A stretch of 39,377 nucleotides of DNA from Pseudomonadota bacterium (GCA_023423535.1 JAFAFL010000059.1:1-39377), one strand, 5' to 3'; shown: positions 1 to 8,842, counted from the first letter of the stretch. The notes: generated by a model from the sequence alone, not told the origin. A program made the numbers and translations.

Positions 1-1
1 G

Positions 2-496
2 CTCGGCGGCGGCGCACTGCAGCTCAGCGCGGCGGGGCACCTGCTCGTGGCGGCGAACGTGACCGTCAGCGGCGCGGGCGGCGGCGGCGGCGTGAGCAAC
101 AGCGCGGGCGGCGGAGGTGGCGGCAGCGGCGGGATGCTCGTGCTCGAGGGTGACACGGTGGAGCTCGTCGGCGACGCGGCGCTGACCGCGAATGGCGGCG
201 GTGGTGGCGGCGGCTCGGAGAACGGGCTCGCGGACGCGGGAACCGACGGCTACTTCACCGTGGGCAGCGCCACGCCCGGCGGCGCGGGACAGACGGCGAA
301 GACCGGCGCGGGCGGCAACGGCGGCTCGGGCACCACGCTCCCCAACCCGGGCGGCACCGGCGAGCACGGTGGCGGCGGCGGTGGCGGCGGGACCGGCGTC
401 ATCTTCGTGCGCGGCCACCAGACGGCGGCGGGCTCATGCGTGAAGGGCGCGGGCGTGACCAGTCCCGTGCCCGTCTATCTGGGCGGCTGCCTGTAG
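2..496 (+). CDS. Glycine-rich surface protein, C-terminal part (5' end outside window)
   Basis: The reading frame is open from the first bases of the window to a TAG at 494-496, so the start lies upstream. About 164 residues are visible. They consist of short valine/leucine/alanine-rich strands alternating with runs of 5-8 glycines. Between the runs are segments such as LLVAANVTVSG and GVIFVRGH, which look like rungs of a parallel beta-helix. Two cysteines lie near the end (SCVKGAG and LGGCL), possibly a disulfide cap. Glycine-rich repeat proteins of this kind are common as secreted or surface proteins in Myxococcota. No catalytic motif is visible. The role is unknown; cell-surface structure or adhesion is an inference. 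The low-complexity composition makes homology-based naming unreliable. Confidence 0.6.
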   Translation, partial: LGGGALQLSAAGHLLVAANVTVSGAGGGGGVSNSAGGGGGGSGGMLVLEGDTVELVGDAALTANGGGGGGGSENGLADAGTDGYFTVGSATPGGAGQTAKTGAGGNGGSGTTLPNPGGTGEHGGGGGGGGTGVIFVRGHQTAAGSCVKGAGVTSPVPVYLGGCL

Positions 497-584
497 CGCT
501 CGATTCGCCTGAGCAGCAGCGGACGTCCTCCGCGCGCGCTTTCGGACGGTTCCAGACGGCCCATGCCGCGCTGCGGCGTTCGCA

Positions 585-613
585 TTGACATCTGAATCGA
601 TTGGCGGAAGAAC
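585..613 (+). promoter_or_regulatory. Candidate sigma-70-type promoter for the fad operon
   Basis: A perfect TTGACA hexamer at 585-590 is followed after 17 bases by AAGAAC at 608-613. The latter is a poor match to TATAAT but is correctly spaced. It lies 48 bases before the fadN-like start codon, in the only intergenic space upstream of the operon. The -10 match is weak, so this is a candidate only. Confidence 0.3.
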
Positions 614-661
614 GCTCGGCCGTTCCTCAGACACAGTCCCCAAGTCAGGGAGAGAGATTCG

Positions 662-3052
662 ATGAGCATGCGCATCCGGAAGGTCGCCGTACTGGGCGCG
701 GGGGTGATGGGCAGTGGCATCGCCGCACACCTCGCCAACGCGGGCATCCCGTCCCTCCTGCTCGACATCGTCCCACCGAAAGCGGCCGAGGGTGAGAAGA
801 CGGACTCGAAGGCCTTCCGGAACAAGTTCGCCGCCTCGGCGCTGGCGAACCTCCGCAAGCAGAAGCCCTCGCCCATCTTCAGCACCGCCGCGCTGGACCT
901 CATCGAGGTCGGCAACTTCGACGACGACATGGCTCGCCTCGCCGAGTGCGACTGGGTCGTCGAGGTCGTGCGCGAGGACATGGCGATCAAGCAGTCCACC
1001 TTCGCGCGCGTGGAGAAGCACGTGCGGCCGGGGACGATCGTCTCGTCGAACACCTCGGGCCTCTCCATCGTGGGCATGCTCGAGGGCCGCTCGCCGGAGT
1101 TCCGGAAGAACTTCCTCGTCACGCACTTCTTCAACCCCGTCCGCTACATGAAGCTCCTCGAGCTGGTGGCGGGCCCGGAGACCTCTGCGGAGGTGATGAA
1201 GACGCTGCACGCCTTCGGCGAGGAGACCCTGGGCAAGGGCATCGTCTACGGGAAGGACACGACGAACTTCATCGCCAACCGCATCGGCGTGTACGGGATG
1301 ATGCGGACCATCCGCGAGATGCAGAAGGCGGAGCTCACGGTCGAAGAGGTGGACAAGATCTTCGGCCCGGCGATGGGACGTCCGAAGAGCGCCGTGTTCC
1401 GCACCGCGGACATCGTGGGCCTCGACACGTTCATCCACGTGGCGACGAACTGCTACGACACGCTGACCCACGACGAGGAGCGGGACGTCTTCCAGATCCC
1501 CGACTTCCTCCGCACGATGGTGAAGAACGGCTGGCTCGGCGACAAGAGCGGCCAGGGCTTCTACAAGAAGCAGAAGGGCGCGGGCGGGAAGGAGATCCTC
1601 TCGCTCGACCTCGGCACGCTGGAGTACCGGCCGCAGCAGAAGGTGCGCTTCGACTCGCTCGGCGCGGCAAAGGACATCGAGGACGTGCGCGAGCGCGTGG
1701 TCTCGGTGATGAAGGCCGAGGACAAGGCGGGCAAGTTCGCGGAGCGCGTGTCGCTGGACGTGATGGCCTACGCGTCGCGCCGCATCCCGGAGATCGCCGA
1801 CGACCTCGTGAACATCGACCGCGGCATGCGCTGGGGCTTCGCGTGGGACCTCGGGCCCTTCGAGGCCTGGGACGCGTACGGGGTGAAGGCCGGCGTGGAG
1901 CGGATGAAGGCCCTCGGTCTGCAGCCGGCGAAGTGGGTGGAGGAGATGCTCGCCGCGGGCCGGCAGTCCTTCTACGCGGTGGAAGGCACGCAGCAGACCT
2001 ACTGGGACATCGCCTCTCGCTCGGCGAAGCCGGTGCCGGAGAACGCGCGCACTGCCCGCGTGGAGTACCTCAAGCGCGGCAACAAGAAGATCACCGGCAA
2101 CGACGGCGCCACGCTCTGGGACATGGGCGACGGCTGCACGCTGCTCGAGTTCCACTCGAAGATGAACAGCATCGACAACGCGATCATCGAGATGATGAAC
2201 ACCGCGTTGGACGAGACGGAGAAGAACCACCGCGCGCTGGTCATCGGCAACGACGGGTCGAACTTCTCCGTCGGCGCGAACCTCATGGCGCTGCTGTGGG
2301 CGGTGAACAGCGACGAGATGGACGTGGTGGAGAAGCTCGTCCGCGACTTCCAGCAGGCGAACCAGCGGATGCGCTACTCGCCGGTGCCGGTGGTGACGGC
2401 GCCGTTCGGGCTGACGCTGGGCGGCGGCGCGGAGGTCACCATGGGCGGCAACGCGGTGCAGGCGGCCGCGGAGACGTACATGGGCCTCGTCGAGGTCGGC
2501 GTGGGCCTCATCCCCGGCGGCGGCGGCAACCTGCAGCTGCTGCGCAACGTGTTCGGGCCCTACGCGGCGGACAAGGACTTCGACTCGCTGCCCTTCCTCA
2601 AGAAGGTCTTCCTCTCCATCGGCACCGCGAAGGTGGCGACGAGCGGTGAGGAGGCGCGCGAGGCCGGGTTCCTCGGGCCGGACAACGGGATCTCGCTGAA
2701 CCGCGACTTCCTCCTCAGCGACGCGAAGGCGCGCGCGCTGGGCATGGCGAACGCGGGCTTCCGGCCTCCGCGGAAGACCCACTTCCGGCTGCCCGGCCCG
2801 AGCGGCGCGGCGACGATCGACATGATGCTCTACGACATGCAGCTCAATAACCAGATCAGCGAGCACGACCGGTTCATCGGTCGCAAGCTCGCGCGGGTGC
2901 TGACGGGCGGCGACACGTCGTCGGCGAATCTGGTGAGCGAGGAGCGGCTGCTGGAGCTCGAGCTCGAGGCGTTCCTCAGCCTGCTCGGCGAGGAGAAGAC
3001 CCGGGCGCGGATGATGTTCATGCTGGAGAAGGGCAAGCCCCTCCGGAACTAG
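662..3052 (+). CDS. FadN-type 3-hydroxyacyl-CoA dehydrogenase / enoyl-CoA hydratase
   Basis: This 796-residue bifunctional enzyme catalyses the hydration and NAD-dependent dehydrogenation steps of fatty-acid beta-oxidation. The dehydrogenase is N-terminal: a Rossmann motif (VLGAGVMGSGIA, residues 9-20), the catalytic-histidine segment THFFNPV with His155, and the C-terminal dehydrogenase domain near residues 200-300. The hydratase is C-terminal, with NFSVGAN near residue 535 and GGGAEV and GLIPGGGG near 585-625 carrying the oxyanion-hole and catalytic glutamate positions. The dehydrogenase-first order matches Bacillus FadN (YusL), not E. coli FadB, where the hydratase comes first. The ATG at 662 follows a purine-rich ribosome site (AGGGAGAG, 647-654). 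The thiolase gene starts 35 bases downstream, as in fadN-fadA operons. The family call is secure; chain-length preference cannot be read from sequence. Confidence 0.93.
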   Translation: MSMRIRKVAVLGAGVMGSGIAAHLANAGIPSLLLDIVPPKAAEGEKTDSKAFRNKFAASALANLRKQKPSPIFSTAALDLIEVGNFDDDMARLAECDWVVEVVREDMAIKQSTFARVEKHVRPGTIVSSNTSGLSIVGMLEGRSPEFRKNFLVTHFFNPVRYMKLLELVAGPETSAEVMKTLHAFGEETLGKGIVYGKDTTNFIANRIGVYGMMRTIREMQKAELTVEEVDKIFGPAMGRPKSAVFRTADIVGLDTFIHVATNCYDTLTHDEERDVFQIPDFLRTMVKNGWLGDKSGQGFYKKQKGAGGKEILSLDLGTLEYRPQQKVRFDSLGAAKDIEDVRERVVSVMKAEDKAGKFAERVSLDVMAYASRRIPEIADDLVNIDRGMRWGFAWDLGPFEAWDAYGVKAGVERMKALGLQPAKWVEEMLAAGRQSFYAVEGTQQTYWDIASRSAKPVPENARTARVEYLKRGNKKITGNDGATLWDMGDGCTLLEFHSKMNSIDNAIIEMMNTALDETEKNHRALVIGNDGSNFSVGANLMALLWAVNSDEMDVVEKLVRDFQQANQRMRYSPVPVVTAPFGLTLGGGAEVTMGGNAVQAAAETYMGLVEVGVGLIPGGGGNLQLLRNVFGPYAADKDFDSLPFLKKVFLSIGTAKVATSGEEAREAGFLGPDNGISLNRDFLLSDAKARALGMANAGFRPPRKTHFRLPGPSGAATIDMMLYDMQLNNQISEHDRFIGRKLARVLTGGDTSSANLVSEERLLELELEAFLSLLGEEKTRARMMFMLEKGKPLRN

Positions 3053-3087
3053 CCGTTACCTTTCCCTTTCTGACTGAGGAACACACC

Positions 3088-4257
3088 ATGTCCAGACGAG
3101 TCGCCATCGCCAGCGCGGTCCGCACGCCGTTCACCCGCGCGCACAAGGGAGAGCTGAAGGACACGCGGCCGGACACGCTCGCCGCGCACGTCATCCGCGA
3201 GGCCGTAGCCCAGGTGAAGGGCCTGGACCCGAAGGAGATCCAGGACGTCGTGCTCGGCTGCGCCATGCCGGAGGCCGAGCAGGGCATGAACGTGGCGCGC
3301 ATCGCCGCGGTGCTGGCGGGGCTGCCGGTCGAGACCTCGGCGATGACCATCAACCGCTTCTGCTCGTCGGGCGTGCAGTCGATCGCCACGGTGGCGCAGA
3401 GCATCCTCGCCGGCCAGTACGAGGTGGCGGTGGCCGGCGGCACCGAGTCGATGACGCTCATCCCCATGGGCGGCAACAAGGTCTCGGCCAACCCGGACGC
3501 GATGGAGAAGCACCCGGAGATCTACACGTCGATGGGCGCGACCGCGGAGAACGTGGCGGCGCGGTTCGGCGTGGCGCGCGAGGACCAGGACAAGTTCGCG
3601 GCCGAGAGCCAGAAGCGGGCGGCGAACGCGCGCGAGAAGGGGATCTTCAAGGACGAGATCGTCCCCATCTCCGTGACCGTGTTCGACGAGCAGGGCAAGA
3701 AGCACGAGGTCCGCGTCGAGCACGACACCATCCTGCGCCCGGAGACGACCTACGAGGGCCTGCAGAAGCTCAAGCCGGCGTTCAACCCGAAGGGCACGGT
3801 GACGGCCGGCAACGCGTCCCCGCTGACCGACGGCGCGGCGGCGGCGGTGGTGATGAGCGAGGAGAAGGCGAAGGCGCTCGGCATCCAGCCGCTGGGGTAC
3901 TTCGTGGACTTCCAGGTGGCGGGCGTGCCGCCGGACATCATGGGCATCGGACCTGTGCCCGCGGTCCGCAAGCTGCTGGAGAAGAACGGGCTGAAGGTGG
4001 AGGACATCGACATCTTCGAGCTCAACGAGGCCTTCGCGGCGCAGTCGCTCTACTGCATCCGCGAGCTGGGGCTCGACCCGGCGAAGGTGAACCCGAACGG
4101 CGGCGCCATCTCGCTCGGTCACCCGCTCGGGGTGTCCGGCACGCGCATGACCGCGACCCTGCTCCGTGAGCTGAAGCGGCGTGGCGGGCGCTACGGCGTG
4201 GTCACCATGTGCATCGGTGGCGGCATGGGTGCGGCGGCGCTGTTCGAGGTCGCGTAA
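3088..4257 (+). CDS. fadA: Acetyl-CoA acyltransferase (beta-ketothiolase)
   Basis: This 389-residue thiolase catalyses the last beta-oxidation step, splitting 3-ketoacyl-CoA with CoA. All catalytic residues of the family are visible: the nucleophile Cys92 in NRFCSSG, His345 in GHPLGVSG and the acid/base Cys375 in CIGGGMG. The sequence NEAFAAQ near residue 313 is the expected third family motif. Length equals the usual 390 residues. The ATG follows GAGGA at 3076-3080 with a 7-base spacing. It lies 35 bases after the FadN-like gene on the same strand and is followed by a strong terminator, so the two form a bicistronic operon. In principle a biosynthetic acetoacetyl-CoA thiolase is possible, but its pairing with the dehydrogenase/hydratase favours degradation. 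Confidence 0.93.
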   Translation: MSRRVAIASAVRTPFTRAHKGELKDTRPDTLAAHVIREAVAQVKGLDPKEIQDVVLGCAMPEAEQGMNVARIAAVLAGLPVETSAMTINRFCSSGVQSIATVAQSILAGQYEVAVAGGTESMTLIPMGGNKVSANPDAMEKHPEIYTSMGATAENVAARFGVAREDQDKFAAESQKRAANAREKGIFKDEIVPISVTVFDEQGKKHEVRVEHDTILRPETTYEGLQKLKPAFNPKGTVTAGNASPLTDGAAAAVVMSEEKAKALGIQPLGYFVDFQVAGVPPDIMGIGPVPAVRKLLEKNGLKVEDIDIFELNEAFAAQSLYCIRELGLDPAKVNPNGGAISLGHPLGVSGTRMTATLLRELKRRGGRYGVVTMCIGGGMGAAALFEVA

Positions 4258-4315
4258 GCGAAGGCATAAGCGAGCATGCAGCGCCCAGCAGGCGGGCGCT
4301 TTCGAACGCAGCGGC

Positions 4316-4360
4316 AGGCCGCGTGGACCAACGGTAAGGTCCCGCGGCCTTTCGCTTTTT
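4316..4360 (+). terminator. Rho-independent-type terminator of the fad operon
   Basis: Arms AGGCCGCG (4316-4323) and CGCGGCCT (4343-4350) continue, after one bulged T, into GGACC (4325-4329) and GGTCC (4338-4342), giving a 13-bp stem with an 8-base loop. TTCGCTTTTT follows immediately. A smaller GCGCCC/GGGCGC hairpin lies just upstream at 4281-4299. It sits 59 bases after the thiolase stop and 22 bases before the next start, so it separates the fad operon from ctaA. Confidence 0.8.
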
Positions 4361-4382
4361 CGCCGAGCCCCGCCGAGCACAC

Positions 4383-5366
4383 ATGGACCCCACGCAGAGC
4401 CGCGCCCTGCCCCGCATCGCCTGGGGCACCCTCCTCTACACGCTGCCGGTGATCCTCTGGGGCGCGTACGTGCGCGCGACCGGCTCGGGCGCGGGGTGCG
4501 GAGACCACTGGCCCCTGTGCAACGGCGTGGTCGTCCCGCGCGACGTCACCACCCAGACCGCGATCGAGTTCACCCACCGCACGACGAGCGGGCTCGCGCT
4601 GCTGGCGACGCTGCTCCTGCTCTGGGCGGCGTTCCGGTGGTCGCAGAAGGGCGCGCCGGTGCGGAAGTGGGCGGCGTGGTCGCTCTTCTTCATGGTGATG
4701 GAGGCGGTGATCGGCGCGGGGCTGGTGCTCTTCCAGCTCGTGGCGGACAACCCCTCCATGGCGCGCGCGTGGGCGATGGGTGCGCACCTCGTGAACACCT
4801 TCCTCCTTCTAGGTGCGCTGCTCGGCACCGCGCTGCTCGCGTCTGGTGCAAGGGCGCCACGCTTCCGCCGGCAGGGGCTGCTCGGCGTGTCGTTCTGGGT
4901 CGCGGTGGTGGGGATGTGCGTGCTGGGCGTGAGCGGAGGCATCGCCGCGCTGGGCGACACCATCTTCCGCCCCGAGAGCCTCGCCGAGGCCAGCGCGCAG
5001 CACTTCGCCGAGGACTCGCCGCTGCTCCTCCGGCTGCGGCTCTACCACCCGCTGATCGCCATCGTGGTCGGCCTGCTGGTGGTCGGCGCCGCGTGGCTCG
5101 CCGCGGGCGTCCGTCCGAGTATCGACCAGCGTCGCTGGGCCCAGGTCGTCACCGGCCTCTACGTCGCTCAGATCCTCGCCGGGCTGGTGAACGTGGTGCT
5201 GCTCGCGCCGGTGTGGATGCAGCTCGTCCACCTGCTGCTGGCGGACCTCATCTGGCTCGCCTTCGTCCGCGCCGGCCTGCTCGCCCTCTCGGCGCAGCCG
5301 GCCGAAGGCGCGGACACGAAGGCCGCTGCGGAGACGCCCGTCCCCGCCTCGGGCGCCAACTACTAG
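4383..5366 (+). CDS. ctaA: Heme A synthase, CtaA/Cox15 family
   Basis: This 327-residue integral membrane protein with about eight hydrophobic helices fits an enzyme that oxidises the C8 methyl of heme O to give heme A for cytochrome oxidases. The four heme-ligating or catalytic histidines of the family can be placed: His65 (FTHRTTSG), His135 (GAHLVN), His222 (LYHPLIA) and His283 (QLVHLLLAD). Cys39 and Cys46 (CGDHWPLC) form the extracytoplasmic cysteine pair seen in Bacillus-type CtaA with the same spacing. The C-terminal 20 residues are hydrophilic and alanine-rich. The ATG at 4383 is the first in frame after the terminator; no strong ribosome site is seen. Heme O synthase (ctaB) and oxidase subunits are not in the window. 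The gene appears monocistronic and is convergent with the next one. Confidence 0.9.
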   Translation: MDPTQSRALPRIAWGTLLYTLPVILWGAYVRATGSGAGCGDHWPLCNGVVVPRDVTTQTAIEFTHRTTSGLALLATLLLLWAAFRWSQKGAPVRKWAAWSLFFMVMEAVIGAGLVLFQLVADNPSMARAWAMGAHLVNTFLLLGALLGTALLASGARAPRFRRQGLLGVSFWVAVVGMCVLGVSGGIAALGDTIFRPESLAEASAQHFAEDSPLLLRLRLYHPLIAIVVGLLVVGAAWLAAGVRPSIDQRRWAQVVTGLYVAQILAGLVNVVLLAPVWMQLVHLLLADLIWLAFVRAGLLALSAQPAEGADTKAAAETPVPASGANY

Positions 5367-5392
5367 CTCGGAGGAGCTGACCGACCGGCGAA

Positions 5393-6712
5393 CTACTGCT
5401 CCGCGCGCGCGGCCTTCCGCTCCTCGATGCGCTTCTGCACGTTGTCGAGCTGCCGGCGGTACATGCCCTGCTTCTCGTTCGGGTTGAGGCCGTGGGCCTG
5501 GCGGTAGAGTTCGAGCGCCTCCTCGTCCTGGCCCTGGATCTCGCGCATCACGCCCATGTTGTAGAAGGCGCCGGCGAGCTTCGGGTCTGCCTGCGCGGCG
5601 GCCTCGAAGGCCTTGTAGGCGGCCTCGTAGTCCTTCTTGTTCGACAGCTCGATGCCCGGCTTCAGCGCCGGATTCGACTCGTCGAGCTGCGCGCTGAACG
5701 AGACGTTCTGCGGCGTCCACGGGTACGCGAACGAGAGCGCGTTGGCGCCCGCGGCCTTCGCCATGACCTCCTTGCCGTCGAACGGCGCGTACCCGAGCGG
5801 CGAGTCCCACGTCTCGTGCCACTTCTGCGTCCAGGCGCGGTCGGGAACGAAGTGCACGCTGTTGTGGTAGTTGCTGCCCGGCTTCTGGTCCACGCGCACG
5901 CGGCGGGTCTCCAGCTCGCGGCCCTCGCGCGTCCAGATCGTGTACACGACGTCGGTGCTCGCGCTGCGCTCCTGCATGGACGCCGCGTCCGGCGCGCCCG
6001 TCCACGAGACCACGTGGATCGCCATCAGCAGCGGCGCCTCGATGCTCGGGGGCACAGGGCCCGGAAGCGTGGCCGCGAAGGCCTGATCCTGCGCCGCCCA
6101 CCCACGAGGCTCCGACAGCGCGGTCTCCTTCACCTTCCCCGCGTCCACCACCATCACCTTGAACGTGTAGGGCGTCTCGCCGTGGCGGTTGCCGGCGAAG
6201 ATCTCCACCTCGTGCTCGCCCTTCTCCGTCGGCGTCCACGTGACCTGCCCGCTCTGCGGGTCGATGGTGAAGCCCTGCGGCACCTTCCGCGTGGCCCAGG
6301 TGATGGGGTGCACGCCGTACGCATCGGCGATCCCGTCCGAGTCGAACTGGTAGGGCTTGCCCACCTCGGTGATCGGCGTGGCGCTGGAGATGATCATCGG
6401 CTTCGCGTCCGGCCCCATCGGGATGCGGAAGCCCGAGGCGGTGGCGTCCACCAGCTCGTACGGGCCCTCCTTCGCGAACGCGGCCAGCGCTGCGGCCTTC
6501 ATCCGCGCGGCGGGGTCCTCACCCTTCGGCGCGGACTTCGCTACCCACGGCGGCGACTCCACGCTGACCAGCGCGATGCGGGTGCCCTCCGGCGCGTCGT
6601 GCACCGGCGCCTGCACGCGCGTGCCGCGAACCTGCGCCACGCACGCGAGCAGGGATGAGGCACAGACCGCCACCACGAACGACCGACTCCACCGAGGCTT
6701 GAGTTCGAGCAT
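5393..6712 (-). CDS. Lipoprotein with Ig-like (He_PIG) domain and C-terminal TPRs
   Basis: This 439-residue predicted outer-membrane or periplasmic lipoprotein has a positively charged start, a hydrophobic stretch and a lipobox LLAC with the acylated Cys at residue 24. Residues around 130-205 resemble a putative Ig/cadherin-like fold, with signatures such as PQGFTIDPQSGQVTWTP. The middle holds a beta-rich region of unknown type. Residues about 345-430 contain two TPR-like helical pairs (KDYEAAYKAFEAA, GAFYNMGVMREIQGQDEEAL). Such a combination suggests a surface scaffold that binds peptides or other envelope proteins, but no specific function can be assigned. It stands alone, convergent with ctaA, and its upstream neighbour on the same strand is separated by 47 bases. 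The start ATG gives the only complete signal sequence. Confidence 0.65.
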   Translation of the reverse strand: MLELKPRWSRSFVVAVCASSLLACVAQVRGTRVQAPVHDAPEGTRIALVSVESPPWVAKSAPKGEDPAARMKAAALAAFAKEGPYELVDATASGFRIPMGPDAKPMIISSATPITEVGKPYQFDSDGIADAYGVHPITWATRKVPQGFTIDPQSGQVTWTPTEKGEHEVEIFAGNRHGETPYTFKVMVVDAGKVKETALSEPRGWAAQDQAFAATLPGPVPPSIEAPLLMAIHVVSWTGAPDAASMQERSASTDVVYTIWTREGRELETRRVRVDQKPGSNYHNSVHFVPDRAWTQKWHETWDSPLGYAPFDGKEVMAKAAGANALSFAYPWTPQNVSFSAQLDESNPALKPGIELSNKKDYEAAYKAFEAAAQADPKLAGAFYNMGVMREIQGQDEEALELYRQAHGLNPNEKQGMYRRQLDNVQKRIEERKAARAEQ

Positions 6713-6759
6713 GGCCCCGCCTTAGAGCGGACCGTCACTCCCTGCAAGCCGGGCCATTT

Positions 6760-7956
6760 TCAGAGCAGGGTCGCGTTCCGCTGCAGGAAGCCGGTCACGC
6801 GCGGATAGACGTCGTCCGGCGCGTCCCTCCCGAGCACCAGATCCCCGTGCCCGTAGCCCTCGGCGAGCTCCTTCTCCACCGGCCCACCGAGAAACTCCGC
6901 CGCGTGGTGCACCGCGTCCGGCGGCGCGAGCAGGTCGTGCGTCCCCGCCAGCAGCAGCGACGGCACGCACACGTTGCGCAGGCCTCGCTCGTAGTCCACC
7001 GACCGGTCCGCGCTCTGCCACCTGCCATTCGTGATCCACGCGAGGAACTGCCGCCCCACCTGCCCGGACACGTCCGCGCCCACGTTGAGCAGCGCGCGCT
7101 TCCGCGTCTCGGCGTCGAGGTTCTCCGGCCGGATGAGGTAGCGCATGAACCAGTCCGGCGGCGGCACCATCAGCGCGAGCCTCGACAGCTTCTCGATCGG
7201 CATCGCGGGCGCGGAGAGCAGCGGCCGCACCACCTTCGCGAACGGACGCAGGCCTCGCTGGACCTTGAACGACGTCGGGCTCCCCACCGCGGCGATCGCG
7301 CGAATGGGACAGGCCGGCTCCATCCCCTTGTGCGCCAGCGCGAGCATCCCGCCCTTGCTGTGCCCCACCCACAGACACCCTTCCGCGCCCGCCTCCCTCA
7401 CCGTGCGCAGCGCCGCGCCCACGTCGAACTTCGCCTGACGATCGAACGACGACTGCGGCGCCGGACCCGCCAGCCCCCGCCCGCGCAGCTCGAGGATCCA
7501 GGCCTCGAAGCCCTGCTCTGCCAGCGTCCTCGCCAGCGCGTGCCGGCCGTGGAAGTCGAAGGTGAAGCGGTTCGCGCCGAGCCCGTGACAGAGCACCACC
7601 GGCTCCGCGTACTTGCGCCCGCCTCGCGGGTAGTACCGGGCCATCGCCACGTGCGCGCCGTCGTCGGTGCGCACCCGCAGCAGCGCGTCCGGCTTGAACT
7701 CCAGCCTCAGTCCCCGGAGCGGCGCCTGCACGTCCGGCACCCAGCGCGCCGCCAGCCGCACCGCCGCGAGGAACGCGCCGCCCCGTCCGGGCGAGACGTC
7801 CTCCGGCTCGTCCAGCGGCCCACCGCCCGCCGCATCCGGCACGTCCCCGAAGACCTCCGGCGACGCGTCGAGCAGCGCGTTCTCCTCCTGCTCGTCGTGA
7901 AGCTGCGCGGCGACGGCTTCGGCTTCGGCGCTTCCCGGGCGGTGCACGTGCGGCAT
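6760..7956 (-). CDS. Alpha/beta hydrolase of unknown substrate
   Basis: This 398-residue protein has the alpha/beta-hydrolase layout. An oxyanion-type HGLG lies near residue 123. The nucleophile elbow is GHSKGG with Ser200. A downstream GTHDLLAPPD carries the likely acid, and GYGHGDLVLG supplies the histidine. There is no signal peptide. The first 60 residues are acidic and lack the fold. I chose the ATG at 7956 because GAAGGG lies just upstream; a GTG at 7977 would add seven residues but has no ribosome site. Similar hydrolases include lipases and polyhydroxyalkanoate-related enzymes, but nothing in the sequence decides. The gene follows a dienoyl-CoA-reductase-type SDR on the same strand, which weakly suggests acyl or ester metabolism. 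A hairpin lies between the two genes. Confidence 0.7.
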   Translation of the reverse strand: MPHVHRPGSAEAEAVAAQLHDEQEENALLDASPEVFGDVPDAAGGGPLDEPEDVSPGRGGAFLAAVRLAARWVPDVQAPLRGLRLEFKPDALLRVRTDDGAHVAMARYYPRGGRKYAEPVVLCHGLGANRFTFDFHGRHALARTLAEQGFEAWILELRGRGLAGPAPQSSFDRQAKFDVGAALRTVREAGAEGCLWVGHSKGGMLALAHKGMEPACPIRAIAAVGSPTSFKVQRGLRPFAKVVRPLLSAPAMPIEKLSRLALMVPPPDWFMRYLIRPENLDAETRKRALLNVGADVSGQVGRQFLAWITNGRWQSADRSVDYERGLRNVCVPSLLLAGTHDLLAPPDAVHHAAEFLGGPVEKELAEGYGHGDLVLGRDAPDDVYPRVTGFLQRNATLL

Positions 7957-7981
7957 GGCGTCACAAACCCTTCGCACCGGC

Positions 7982-8002
7982 GCGGCCTTCCATCAAGGCC
8001 GC
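7982..8002 (-). other. Hairpin between SDR and hydrolase genes
   Basis: Perfect 8-bp arms GCGGCCTT / AAGGCCGC enclose a 5-base loop. It lies 30 bases after the SDR stop on the minus strand. No U-rich tail follows, so it may act as a partial terminator or RNA-stability element rather than a classic terminator. Confidence 0.45.
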
Positions 8003-8032
8003 AGACCGGGCAGCCAGCGGAGCCCCCGCCAC

Positions 8033-8842
8033 TCAGCCGCCCATGATCGCCTGCGACACCACGCCCGAGCCCTGCAGTGACAGGCCTCCATCGCAGAGCA
8101 TCACCGCGCCGGTGATGTACGCAGCCGCCGGCGAGCAGAGGAAGAGCGCCAGGTCCGCCAGCTCGCTCTTGGTGCCGAAGCGCCGGAGCGGGATGGCCTC
8201 GGTGAGCTTCTCGCGCGGCGGACCTTCGGGCGCGAGCCGGTCCATGCCCTCGGTCTCCGCGGTGGCGCCGGGGACGATGCCGTTGACCCGGATCCCGTCC
8301 GGTCCCCACTCCAGCGCGAGCGTCCGCGTGAGCATGTCCACGCCCGCCTTCGCCGCGCACACGTGCGCCTGGAAGAGCGTGGGCATGAAGGCCTGACCCG
8401 CCGAGATGTTGATGACGACCGCCCCCGGCTTGCGCAGGTGCTCGTAAGCGAGCCTCGCGGTGTTGAAGGTCCCCAGCAGGTCGATGTCCACCACGCTCTT
8501 GAATGCGTTGGGGCTCATGCCGATTGCCGCCGCCGGGAAGTTGCCCGCCGCGCCGCAGACGAGGATGTCGATCTCGCCGTGCTTCGCCCGCGCATCCGCC
8601 AGCGCGCCCCCCACCGCCTCCGGATTCCGCACGTCCGCCGGATGCGCCGAGGCCACCGCGCCCGCCGCGACGATCTCCGCCACCGCCGCGTCGAGCTTCT
8701 CCTTCGTCCGCCCCAGCAGCGCCACCTTCGCGCCCGCCTCCGCCAGCCTCTTCGCGATGCCGAGGTTGATCCCGCTCCCGCCGCCGGTCACGAACGCGAC
8801 CTTGCCCTCGAGGAGCCCTTCCCGAAACACGCTCTGCGCCAT
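8033..8842 (-). CDS. SDR oxidoreductase, 2,4-dienoyl-CoA reductase type
   Basis: This 269-residue short-chain dehydrogenase has an N-terminal cofactor motif TGGGSGINLG (residues 19-28) and a Ser at 147 (NISAG). The usual YxxxK is replaced by Val161-x3-Lys165 (VCAAK). Loss of that tyrosine with retention of the lysine, followed by LALEWGPDGIRVN, is characteristic of the DECR/Sps19 branch. That branch reduces 2,4-dienoyl-CoA with NADPH so that polyunsaturated acyl chains can enter beta-oxidation. The ATG at 8842 has GGAGGG six bases upstream. The frame remains open upstream to 9004, but that segment overlaps the divergent PEBP gene and lacks SDR similarity. The proximity of a beta-oxidation operon fits the proposed function. 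A general SDR of other specificity remains possible. Confidence 0.75.
   Translation of the reverse strand: MAQSVFREGLLEGKVAFVTGGGSGINLGIAKRLAEAGAKVALLGRTKEKLDAAVAEIVAAGAVASAHPADVRNPEAVGGALADARAKHGEIDILVCGAAGNFPAAAIGMSPNAFKSVVDIDLLGTFNTARLAYEHLRKPGAVVINISAGQAFMPTLFQAHVCAAKAGVDMLTRTLALEWGPDGIRVNGIVPGATAETEGMDRLAPEGPPREKLTEAIPLRRFGTKSELADLALFLCSPAAAYITGAVMLCDGGLSLQGSGVVSQAIMGG

Noticed and set aside
434..2866. 810-codon open frame on the minus strand opposite the FadN-like gene
   Set aside because: It encodes Arg/His/Ala/Val-rich sequence without motifs, lies fully antisense to a clear enzyme, and is the expected product of high-GC codon bias. The same reasoning removes the other long antisense frames.
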